Assembly: GCA_036320915.1 (NCBI GenBank)
Contig: JAXBDG010000017.1
Coordinates: 1,054,001-1,118,000 of the forward strand
Reading direction: 5' to 3'
DNA length: 64,000 nucleotides
Source of the DNA: Linnemannia elongata
Taxonomy: Eukaryota; Mortierellomycota; Mortierellomycetes; Mortierellales; Mortierellaceae
Position 1 is the first letter of the stretch, and every line of letters begins with the position of its first letter. Of this stretch, positions 46,606-54,768 are shown piece after piece. The notes under the pieces were generated by a model. The model did not search any database. It saw only the letters and a list, made by a program, of their open reading frames with translations, and was not told where the DNA came from. Position numbers and translations under genes: made by a program.

Positions 46606-46621
46606 GGACGCATGACCGTCC
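46606..46621. repeat. Target-site duplication, right copy
   Basis: Second perfect copy of GGACGCATGACCGTCC, directly after the nested fragment's truncated 5' end. Confidence 0.9.
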
Positions 46622-46750
46622 GTTCGTCCTTGTTTTTTTTTTTTTTTTTGCACGGCCATTTTTTGGTGGCGTTAGCCTACAGCACAAGCGATTAAATCTA
46701 CCGAAATGATAACAAAATTACTACAAATTTAACTGTCACAAGAAGCTCAT

Positions 46751-46822
46751 TCCTTGGTAGTATAGTGGTGAGTATCTCCGCCTGTCACGCGGAAGACCGG
46801 GGTTCAATTCCCCGCCAAGGAG
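46751..46822 (+). tRNA. tRNA-Asp (anticodon GUC)
   Basis: 72 nt with all four stems. The acceptor TCCTTGG pairs with CCAAGGA. The A-box-like TAGTATAGTGGTGAGTA follows, then an anticodon loop CTGTCAC with GTC at 46784-46786, and a B-box GGTTCAATTCC in the T arm. No intron. A TTTT pol III terminator lies at 46830-46833. The sequence is close to the eukaryotic tRNA-Asp consensus. It sits ~100 bp from the 5' end of the LINE fragment and one base from the end of the opposite-strand ORF at 46824. Confidence 0.97.
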
Positions 46823-46823
46823 C

Positions 46824-47117
46824 TTAATCTTTTGCACTTTTCTCCTTGGCGAAGTCCAAGAAATTGGTATTTTTGGTGTTCACTTTTGATGCCTTGTTGC
46901 CATGACCTTTAGTCTTCTTTCCTGACCCTTCGTATTGCTTCTTGAACATTGCCTTGCTTTTTCTTTTGTTAGCAAACGTGCAGATGACATCACGAGTTGG
47001 GTGCACCTTTATTGTTTTCGGAAAGACTGGTCGTGGCGATGATTGGGAGAAAAAAATGTAGAGTGATAGTTGGAGCTTTTTGGGGATCTTTGGAGAGGGT
47101 GAGTTTGCTGCTATCAT
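46824..47117 (-). CDS. Small basic protein, unrecognised (possibly the 3' part of a longer gene)
   Basis: A 97-codon ORF from ATG 47117. The C-terminal half is strongly basic (TFANKRKSKAMFKKQYEG, GKKTKGHGNKASKV), suggesting nucleic-acid binding by composition only. An overlapping frame upstream, open 47284-46990 (QIIFASSGAPDTPRGQIYLE), also reads like protein but lacks an ATG. No splice pair joins the two in phase, so they may be a frameshifted gene, or only one is real. Its stop (46824-46826) is one base from the tRNA gene, and the tRNA terminator lies inside its last codons. No domain is recognised. Confidence 0.35.
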   Translation of the reverse strand: MIAANSPSPKIPKKLQLSLYIFFSQSSPRPVFPKTIKVHPTRDVICTFANKRKSKAMFKKQYEGSGKKTKGHGNKASKVNTKNTNFLDFAKEKSAKD

Positions 47118-47284
47118 GTTTTCTAATGAACCTTTCTCTAAACTCTTTATTTATGGCTCGTTCAAGGTATATTTGTCCTCGAGGGGTGTCGGGTGCTCCA
47201 GAGGATGCAAAAATGATCTGAGGAATTTGTCGTGGTGTAGTTGACAATAAACAATCCCTTTCTTGATTGAGGTCAGTCGATTAT

Positions 47285-47693
47285 GTTGACCGGATTGATA
47301 ACTGAGGTGAAGTCGGCCACGGAGGGCTTGGATCTTGTGAGTAAGCGCGAGTGTGAGCGCAGCAAGCGTCGGTTGTGAAAGGGCAAACGTAAGCGCAGCC
47401 AGTGCGCGCGAATGCTACTACGCCCAAATCTCGATCTCGATCATATTTTTCCGCGCGTGTGCGCCAAAGGGCATATTTATTCCTCCTTGTCTCAGTCACA
47501 TGAAAAAATACAAGGGGTTCGATGCTTCTTCTGGAGCACTTTATTTTTTTTCTTTTCCTTTCCGTGCCTTTCTGTTCTCCCTCTCTCTTTCTCACTTTCG
47601 ACATCCCTCTTTTCCCTTTTTTTTCCGAATCAGCGACACCTACATACCACAGTCCCCCTATTTCATTTCTCTCATCTCCTCATCTCCCAGCCC
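47285..47693. other. Upstream region of the DUF676 lipase gene
   Basis: T/C-rich toward the ATG at 47694 (a CTCTCTTTCTCAC-type leader). It contains several GCGC-bearing motifs near 47400-47460. No gene is supported; a minus-strand 107-codon frame here lacks protein-like character. Confidence 0.55.
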
Positions 47694-49942
47694 ATGACGA
47701 CGACGACCGACCACGAAAACGTCCACTTGATCATCCTCCACCATGGACTTTGGGGGAATGTCGGTCATGTCCGCTTCATTGCCGAACAGTTCAAACAGCG
47801 TCTTGGAGACCGCCTCCTTGTCGTATGTACTTACCCTTGCTACCGTCTCCCTCAGTTCAGTTGATGTCTTCGACCCAATTGATGCCCTTATTCAAAGTCG
47901 ATCCAACTAATACCTGGACTCAGTTTTAAGCCTTGGTGAACACTCGACTCAGTTGATACCTTACCCAACCCCTCGACTTAATTGAGCTTGTACCTGCATT
48001 GTCTCCTTTTGTAGACATGCATGCTGACCTTTTTTTTTTTTTTTTTTTTTTTTTTTCGCGCCTTTTTTTCGCGCCTTTTTTTCGCGCCTTTTTTTCGCGC
48101 CTTTTTTTATGCAATTGGGTAGTACCGAGCCCAGGCGAACGAGTCGGCATATACCTACGACGGAATTGATATCTGTGGACAGCGATTAGTTCAGGAAATC
48201 CACAATGTTGTCAAAGTGATCGAGGACGGTGGCAACATTGAGGAGATGAAGGGTCAAAAGCTGAAACCCACTACTACCGCCAAGTCTGACAAGACGAAGC
48301 AGCAGGACATCACCAACAAGAGCAACAATAACGAAGATCTCTCAGAAGATATTGGCACAGCAGAATCATTAGGATCTGGCAAAAAGCAGCGTAAAGTGGT
48401 CCAGTTCTCGTTTTTGGGTTACTCGCTAGGAGGGTTGATTGGTCGGTTTGCGATGGCGATGCTAGATCTGGAGGGATTTTTCACGCCGAAGGAGGAAGGA
48501 GGTCGAGGTGTGGAGCCGGTGTACTTTGTGACCATGGCCACACCACATCTCGGTATTCGACAGCCTTCTCGGTCAAGGTTCACAAAGGTGTTTAACTTTT
48601 TGAGTGCCCGTATGCTCAGCCGAACTGGTATGTCTACTCTTATTTCATGAAGATGGACGTGGTTATTTGGAGGACTTGTTTCTGTGCAAAGAATTGTCAA
48701 ATTAATTCAGTTCCTCACTCTTTTTGTTTGTGTACACGTAATGTAGGAGAGCAATTGCAACTTGTAGACGACTATGTGTATGGGAAACCGATCTTGCTGG
48801 TCATGTCGGAACCGACAGGAATATTTATTCACGTCTTGAAAAAGTTTAAGCGGAGGGTCGTTTACAGCAATGTCAGGAATGATCGGTCGGTGCCCTTCTG
48901 GACAGCTAGCTTCTCGGATGCGGACCCATTCCGGAAACTCGATGCTATGGATATGTAAGGAAGCCTTTTTCACAAGAAACTTGTTATCCACTACATGTTG
49001 ACCTTGTCCCGATATTTGACAGGAGTTAATACGGCCAGCATTCTCAATTGTGCATTTAGTCAATACCATGATGAATATTCATCGCTGATCGAGTCGTATG
49101 AACACCGGGATCAGGAAGCATTGGAGCGGATTGCAAAGGAGCGAGCGGAATACTTGAAGACGGCATCGTTTACAGAGCGCACCTCTATCCGACTCAAAGC
49201 GATCCCATGGAAGAAATACGTTCTCTTTGGGCTCCTCGGCCCTGTCCTGATCCCTGTCTGGATTTTGATTGCGTGCTCAACCATATCGGTACAAGGGTTC
49301 AATTCCAGGAGGAGGACGAAGCAGATTGTTGGATCGAACCCGGAATTGGATAGGATGAAGGAGGAGGCTGTTGTAGTCCGGACGACTGCTCTATTGGATG
49401 AGAACACATCGTCGACTTCGTCGTCAGCGACCGGATCTCCAAAGCGGCCGAAGCAGCGCCTCTTGTCGACAAAAGATACCCAGGCGGATTCGTCCATAAC
49501 GCTTCAGGATGATGCTGAAGGACCAGAAGGAGGAGCTGATATCACTACTATTACCACGGCTATGCCTAACTCCGCCCAGGCTTCCATCGTCGAAACCATT
49601 GATGACGGCGACGACAGCAATCACCTCAACAAGACTTCCACCACCTCCCAGGCTACTACTGCAACCGGTTCAGACCTCAAAGCAGCGTCAGCGGCACATG
49701 TGGCCTCAATCTCGTTCCCACATCTCAAGAACGTCCGACAGCTCCGTCTTCTCCCCGTTCAGATTGAGATCTCCTGCAACATGAATCGGTTAGAGTGGAA
49801 GAAGAATGCGATCCATTGTGCGACGGCGATGAACGCGCATGCTAGTATTATTGTGCGCGAGAGGCGGTTCTCGGGCAAGGATGGTATTGCGGCTGTCCAG
49901 CATGCTGTCGACATGTTCAAGGACGATGGCGAGGATGTCTAA
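47694..49942 (+). CDS. DUF676 (Rog1/YOR059C-like) serine lipase
   Basis: Four exons (47694-47822, 48123-48627, 48747-48954, 49060-49942) give 574 aa. The N-terminus HLIILHHGLWGNVGHVRFIA is the DUF676 strand with its HGLWG oxyanion turn. GYSLGG carries nucleophile S144, and FVTMATPHLGIR follows, as in yeast Rog1 and YOR059C lipid-droplet lipases. A 50-residue Lys/Asn/Thr insert precedes the elbow. One membrane helix (YVLFGLLGPVLIPVWILIAC) lies in exon 4, then a Ser/Thr-rich region. The C-terminal domain (RLLPVQIEISCNMNRLEWKK, NAHASIIVRE) resembles the family end with its probable catalytic His near HASIIV. The exon-4 acceptor at 49060 is chosen for phase; CCAG at 49038 is an alternative. Confidence 0.87.
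48030..48108 (+). repeat. T run plus four tandem CGCGCCTTTTTTT units in intron 1
   Basis: A 27-nt T run (48030-48056) is followed by four exact 13-nt units (48057-48108), each containing TTTCGCGCC, which matches the E2F/DP consensus TTTSGCGCS. They lie directly before the exon-2 acceptor. They may be a slippage product or a cluster of regulatory sites. Upstream in the same intron, loosely repeated TCGACYCARTTGATRCC-like words occur at ~47866-47987. Confidence 0.8.
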
Positions 49943-50333
49943 GAGCGATGGGACGTTCTGTTTGTTTGAAGGAGGAGGAGAAAGAGTTACACGAACACAA
50001 AAAAAAGTGAGTCGAGATCGTGTAAAATAAAAGGAAGGGGATGTCAAGAGCAATCGATTGCATATTACCTCAAAAGGACATGAAGGGTTTGCCTTCTCTT
50101 CCTTTTCTTGCCTACTTACACATGCATTGTTGTGAAGACCCCAACAGGCGAACCGAGGCGAAGAAGAGATCTCCTCTCTTCTCGCTCGTTACACTTCTTT
50201 CATTGCGCAAATTGAGACGGCTTTGCTGTGTATGAATGATTTATTCAGAGTAATATTACAAGGCTCCAACCTGGAGCCGTTTTTTTTTAAAAAAAACGAT
50301 GCCAATGCAAGAATGGGGTAAAGAAAAGGAAAC
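49943..50333. other. Convergent 3' region (DUF676 lipase / LUD protein)
   Basis: About 390 bp between two stops, with AATAAA-like A/T-rich words near 50020-50040. No gene is visible. Confidence 0.6.
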
Positions 50334-51381
50334 TTAGAATCCAAGAGCCTCGTTGACCAAAAGAACCTGGATACGTCCAGGAGTGAAGGGGCTCTGCTGG
50401 AGCAACAACTCGTAATGGCTCATAGAGGTACCAGGGGCCTTGAAGACCTCTCTCGAGAAGGCACCAGCAGCAGGAACGCACCACTCCATAGTACGCTTGT
50501 AAGCCTCATCAACATCCTTAACAATCTTGTTGGAGCCAACAACAACGATGACGTTCTTAGCACCAAAGGCAACACCTCCAACCTTAGAGCCGGTCAAATC
50601 ACCGTGGGCCATAGCACCAGTCTCGGTGACGGCGGCCATGGAGGTGAGGAAGTAGTCGACGGTGGTACCGATGGTGCGGCGGAGCTCGGCCTGCTTAGCG
50701 AGATCCTTCTCGGCGAGAATGGTGGAGCGGACGTTGTTGTAGGGGGTCTCTCCGATGATGTAGTCGATGAATCCGAGCTGTTGGTGGGTAGAGGAGATGG
50801 GATGAAGATTAGTATGGCGAAAATTTAGAGTTGAGGATTGAGGAAGATCTTGACTCCTTTTCTGTCGGGTAAAGATCATCCGTACGAAGGGAGAAGGATA
50901 ATCAATCCTCTTTCCTTTGACCCATCTCCTTGAAGTTGCCGCTTTTTCTCCCCCCTGGAACTTCTGCAATGACCAAAAGGATATCAATAATGCTTACCTC
51001 CTCAAGAGTGGTGCTGTGGGCGACGTTCAAGGAAGCACCCTATCATTTCAAAGGTTATCATATGAAATCGTATTAGTCGATCAGTCTCTCATCGTAAGGC
51101 AAAGTAAAAAGCACACAACAAAACACTTCGACGATCGGCACAAGAAAAAGAAAACTCACATCGGGAATGAGGGTCTTGAGGGTCTCAAAGGCCTCATCAC
51201 GGTTCTGGGCAACGGTGACCTTGAAGCCCTTGGACTCGAGGGCAGCGCGGGCAGACTCGAAGCGCTCGGGGGAGGCAGCCTTGGAGTAGGCGCCGTCCTT
51301 GAGGTGGGCGATCTTCTCGTCAGTCTTGAGGAGAGCCTCGAGGGTGGTGTGGGCGTAGGAGTTGGCAGGGCGGGTCGACAT
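50334..51381 (-). CDS. LUD-domain (LutC/YkgG-like) protein
   Basis: Three exons (51381-51160, 51039-50998, 50777-50334) give 235 aa; exon 2 is only 42 nt. The core follows the LUD pattern: ESKGFKVTVAQNRDEAFETL, LIPDGASLNVAHSTTLEELG, YFLTSMAAVTETGAMAHGDL and GAKNVIVVVGSNKIVKDVDE. In bacteria LutC belongs to an iron-sulfur lactate oxidase complex, but stand-alone LUD proteins of unknown role are common, and this one has no fused Fe-S domain. The genuine introns and C-ending codons show it is a host gene, well expressed by codon bias. The exact reaction is unknown. The gene precedes the RdRp element on the same strand, 1 kb away. Confidence 0.82.
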
Positions 51382-52382
51382 GTTTGTGTTGTTGTTGTTG
51401 TGGTTGTTGTGAGTTAGGGTTGTGTGAAGGTGGGTCGTGGGTAGTAGGTGAGTATAGGTTTGGATGGTTGGTTGTTGAGTGGAAGAGAAGGAAAGTGGGT
51501 GAGTATTTATATTTGTTTTTTCTCGAATAGTACTGCCATGGATTAGGTTGCTGCCTTACTCAGCGAAAAGAAAAAGAAAAGAATGTAGTACAGTACAACA
51601 GCACCCAGAAGAGGAGAAACTCAGTCCACCACCACCCGGTCCAGTGCCCCAGTATGCCTCAATTCTTCTCTTTTTGCCCTTATGTCTCAAAAGGTTAAAA
51701 TGGGTAATCAAGGCTAAAAAAATAATTAACCCGTTATGAAAGCAAAGAAAAAATATGAGTTCAACCAGTCAAATCGCATAGCCAAGTCCTTGGGCAACAG
51801 CTTTGTTGGCTCGGTGGTGGCATTCTGCCTGATTGTGATGCCACTCTGCCCCTCGTCAGAATGCTGAGTAAATAATGAATAGGTGAGCGAGCCAACTTTT
51901 TCATTACCAAGGAACTGGGATTCGTGATGTTATTGGCTGATGGGTGTGTAATGAGTTTCGCCCTTTGAATTTGTGCTTGTTGTTCTGGATGATTAGAAAG
52001 CGTATTGGAGGGAGGAACCTTGAGCCTGTGGCTTGGGAGGAACTGAAGGTTCCTGAATTATGGTGGCTGATGAAGAGACAAAGAAGACACTTTATTTTGA
52101 TGTGTGTCCAGGATGGCTGTCCTGGATGGACAAAAAGGCAGCTCTTTTCTCCTATTTTTAGAGTCCTGCTGCTGAAGGGAAATGGGAGCTGGAATAGAGA
52201 GTCTCAAGCGCACATAGAAAAAGAAAATAAGGGATGAAGGGTAAACGCACGCTAAAGAGTGAATGTGTTCAAAGGAAAAGGAGGTATTGGAAGGAGAAGG
52301 TGGGCTGTCGAAAGTCAAAGATTGAAGATAACGAATGTCGAAGGCAAGACAAGCAATGCTCAAGAAGTAGAAAAAAAGGCTG
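51382..52382. other. Spacer between LUD gene and RdRp element
   Basis: 1 kb. The LUD promoter side is GT-rich on the plus strand (ACAAC-type leader in the gene sense). The RdRp 3' side shows no A tail after its stop at 52383 and no recognisable repeat. No gene is supported. Confidence 0.6.
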
Positions 52383-54185
52383 TTACTCCTCAACCTCACG
52401 GGCGAGGACGGTGAAGCGGTACCACTGCTCGATCGTAATACGGCAAGGCAGTGGAGGGAGTCTTCCTATGTTCCAGTAATCCCTCGTCACCATCTTCTCC
52501 ATTGACTTAGGCCAAGCAGTCGGGCGTTCAAACTCCAGGGTCTCCAGATAGTCCAGGTACTTCTCCAGCCATTGCTGTGTCTCTGGGTTGCCCGCCGCGT
52601 TCAGATATAACCCAATCGCTCGTAACCATGAGTGCTCTGGGGAATACTCACCATACTTCGGAAACATCAGGCTTAGATACGTCTCCTTGAAGGGTCGGCA
52701 GGGAACGACAATCTTGGGCGCGTATGGGCCTTCGCCCCAGCGTTGGTGTCGAAAGTAGGCGCCCAGGAATTGGACGCCCTGGAAGCGGGGTGAACCAGGC
52801 AGACTGTCGTCCATGAGTTGTCGGGTGCTGAAAGACTTCTTGCCGGACCAGTCAATGTTAAAGCAGTCCAGGACCACTGCTGCAAGAGTCTCCTTGGTGA
52901 GGTAGATCCAATCTATCTCGAGGGCCATGACCATATCATCTCCCAGGACCTCGATCTCACATTGCGTCAGGATCAATTCGACACCTATGGCTCCCATGCG
53001 CTCCTCGGCCTTGACAATCAGAGCAGTGTATCCCAAGAACATTGTGATGATGCTCTGGACCAAGGTGTTAAAACAATTTCCACTGGTGGTGCCGACATGT
53101 TTCTGCATCCGGATCCCGTCATCGCGACAAATCACCACCTCCACCAGAGACTCGTAGACAAATGACCACAGCGTGTCGTACTTGGGGTCCATTCCTCCTA
53201 CAAACTGCTCCCTCAGGACCAACAGCGCCTCCTTGACCAGCCAGCCATCGATCGCGGCATCATACTTTTTGGCGTCAAAGCAATGGTAGACCGCATGGCG
53301 GGTCATTTTGTTCACAAACTTTTCAGATCCGCCATGGTACCAACTCTGTCCAATGTGAATCGGCCATCGTTCCTCCAGGTACGCCGCCGTCAAGGGTTGT
53401 TCCAGCGCCCCCAGGATCAACAGATCGCGATGACTCAACATCAAAATCAATCTTCCCATCGAGATATTATCCCTGTCTACATCAACTCGTCCGTGCTGAC
53501 CTCCAGCACCTCTCTCAATCAACTTGCCCTTCCCGCCCAATCGAGTGTCGTGAGGTCGAACAGTTCTCCCATCGAGCAAGGTATCCCAGACGATTCTCGC
53601 ATCACTCAACGCCATTGGATGAGCCTGGTCCCGAGACTTGAGCTTCAGCCGCGCATAGTCAAGTCCCGCAAACTTGGACCCGTCATAACGAACATTCGAC
53701 AGTGAGGCGTTGGTCGGCATCGGAAGTTTTTCGGGCAAGGCCATGAGCTCAGATACGTGGCGGACCGCTCGACGGAAGGCTCGTTCGTACTTTTGGGGCA
53801 TGGGCCTCGGTTGTCGGTTAAACAGTCGGAGGTGGTTCATCTGAATGGGCGAACAAGGCTTGACATAATCGTACTGGGAGACGTCGAAACCGGCAGGCAA
53901 GGGAGGAGGGCACATCTTGCTGAATTGTCGGATATGAGGGTCCTGTTCGACATAGTCTATAATCTTGTCCATGGGCTTGTAGAACTTCTTGTTCGCGTGG
54001 AACGTGAAGTGAATAAACTCGCTCTGGAGTTCGACTCGAGTCCTGTCAAGGTCGTGTCGGTTGAATAGCGGTGGTCCTTTATGGACGACAGGTGGTCGTC
54101 GGTAGTAAGACCCTTGAGAGATATGGAATTGACTGAACAATTCGTCCAAGTCGATTCCATTGAGAGTTGCAGAGAATGCCGCCAT
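52383..54185 (-). CDS. Partitivirus-like RNA-dependent RNA polymerase, endogenous viral element, intact ORF
   Basis: A single intronless 600-aa ORF. It matches dsRNA partitivirus RdRps in order and spacing: the upstream QPLTAAYLEERWPIHIGQ region, motif A with D304-x4-D309 (HCFDAKKYDAAI), motif B with T367-S368-G369-N370 (TTSGNCFNTLVQSI), motif C with G415-D416-D417, then the FLGAYF and RPFKETYLSLMFP regions. The length suits alphapartitivirus-type enzymes, though the genus is not certain. All metal-binding aspartates are present and no stop or frameshift occurs, so the ORF could encode active polymerase, unlike most decayed viral fossils. No coat-protein-like ORF adjoins. Host genes lie on both sides, so it is integrated. 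The frame is open upstream to 54413, but the hydrophobic extension looks like translated leader, so ATG 54185 is preferred. Confidence 0.9.
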   Translation of the reverse strand: MAAFSATLNGIDLDELFSQFHISQGSYYRRPPVVHKGPPLFNRHDLDRTRVELQSEFIHFTFHANKKFYKPMDKIIDYVEQDPHIRQFSKMCPPPLPAGFDVSQYDYVKPCSPIQMNHLRLFNRQPRPMPQKYERAFRRAVRHVSELMALPEKLPMPTNASLSNVRYDGSKFAGLDYARLKLKSRDQAHPMALSDARIVWDTLLDGRTVRPHDTRLGGKGKLIERGAGGQHGRVDVDRDNISMGRLILMLSHRDLLILGALEQPLTAAYLEERWPIHIGQSWYHGGSEKFVNKMTRHAVYHCFDAKKYDAAIDGWLVKEALLVLREQFVGGMDPKYDTLWSFVYESLVEVVICRDDGIRMQKHVGTTSGNCFNTLVQSIITMFLGYTALIVKAEERMGAIGVELILTQCEIEVLGDDMVMALEIDWIYLTKETLAAVVLDCFNIDWSGKKSFSTRQLMDDSLPGSPRFQGVQFLGAYFRHQRWGEGPYAPKIVVPCRPFKETYLSLMFPKYGEYSPEHSWLRAIGLYLNAAGNPETQQWLEKYLDYLETLEFERPTAWPKSMEKMVTRDYWNIGRLPPLPCRITIEQWYRFTVLAREVEE

Positions 54186-54410
54186 CGTTCCTGTCGTGAA
54201 GATAACACAAAGTAGGTGTCTCTTTGTGGATATTGGTGTTTTGGTGGATGTTGATGGTGAGAAAAAAAGTGCGTGGAGGAGTGGGAAAGAACATAGAAAG
54301 GAGACTGTGTGAAAAAAAGTACAACAAAAAAAAAAGACAAGGGCGCAGGACAGTGAGGTTTGATCGGGGGCAGCCATGCATGCCTTTTTTCTCCCGAGCA
54401 GGCAGGCACT
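54186..54410 (-). promoter_or_regulatory. Host-like pyrimidine-rich leader of the RdRp element
   Basis: In the gene sense this stretch is dominated by T/C runs (CTTTTTTTCACACAG, TTTCTCACCATC) and ends in an ACAGGAACG context before ATG 54185. It resembles the leaders of neighbouring host genes more than a viral untranslated region. Promoter activity is only inferred. Confidence 0.35.
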
Positions 54411-54768
54411 CAAGGTACAGTTTTAGCTCAATTGATAACAATAACGAAAGGTACACGTTTTTCCCGTCGACTTTTCCTTGTGCCTCTCGCGGACCCACTT
54501 CACCAACGTCCCCTGTCCCGCACGTACTCGTTCCTCCATGCACTCGCCATCGAGATTATACAAGCGAGATTGTTGTCTGTGGTAAAAACCACCATCCACT
54601 TCGCCAATGCGCATGGTCACCATCATGTTTTATATCTGCATGAAATATGTGTGATTTTTTATTTTGTAGTGTAGCAGAGGACGAAGGGGTATGAGTTCCA
54701 TTTTGTGATTGTTTTTCTCTCCGTGTCCCCGTGTTTCCGGCTATCTCGTCCAACGACTCGCCATGAGT
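54411..54768. other. Spacer between RdRp element and RING gene
   Basis: About 360 bp, no gene. A purported plus-strand frame across it is an antisense shadow of the RdRp leader. Confidence 0.55.

Larger units (their letters stand above)
44741..46632 (-). mobile_element. 5'-truncated non-LTR (LINE) retrotransposon
   Basis: Transcript sense is minus. The element ends in a ~170-nt 3' UTR and an A tail (plus-strand T, 44741-44768 with one C). Its remaining coding part starts inside the RNase H domain, so the endonuclease, reverse transcriptase and first RNase H strand are lost: a classic 5' truncation. The body is split by a second, shorter insertion (46378-46605) of the same family, whose host target is this element's own sequence. 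Another A run (minus sense, plus 46633-46649) touches its 5' end, so it may have landed on or used an A-rich site; its own target duplication is not clear. Confidence 0.85.

Noticed and set aside
50917..51417. 166-codon plus-strand ORF over the LUD gene
   Set aside because: Antisense shadow crossing introns; low-complexity Val tail from the leader repeat.
54186..54413. N-terminal extension of the RdRp ORF by up to 76 residues
   Set aside because: The residues are hydrophobic/Phe-Ser-rich, encoded by T/C runs, and unlike the rest; most simply untranslated leader.
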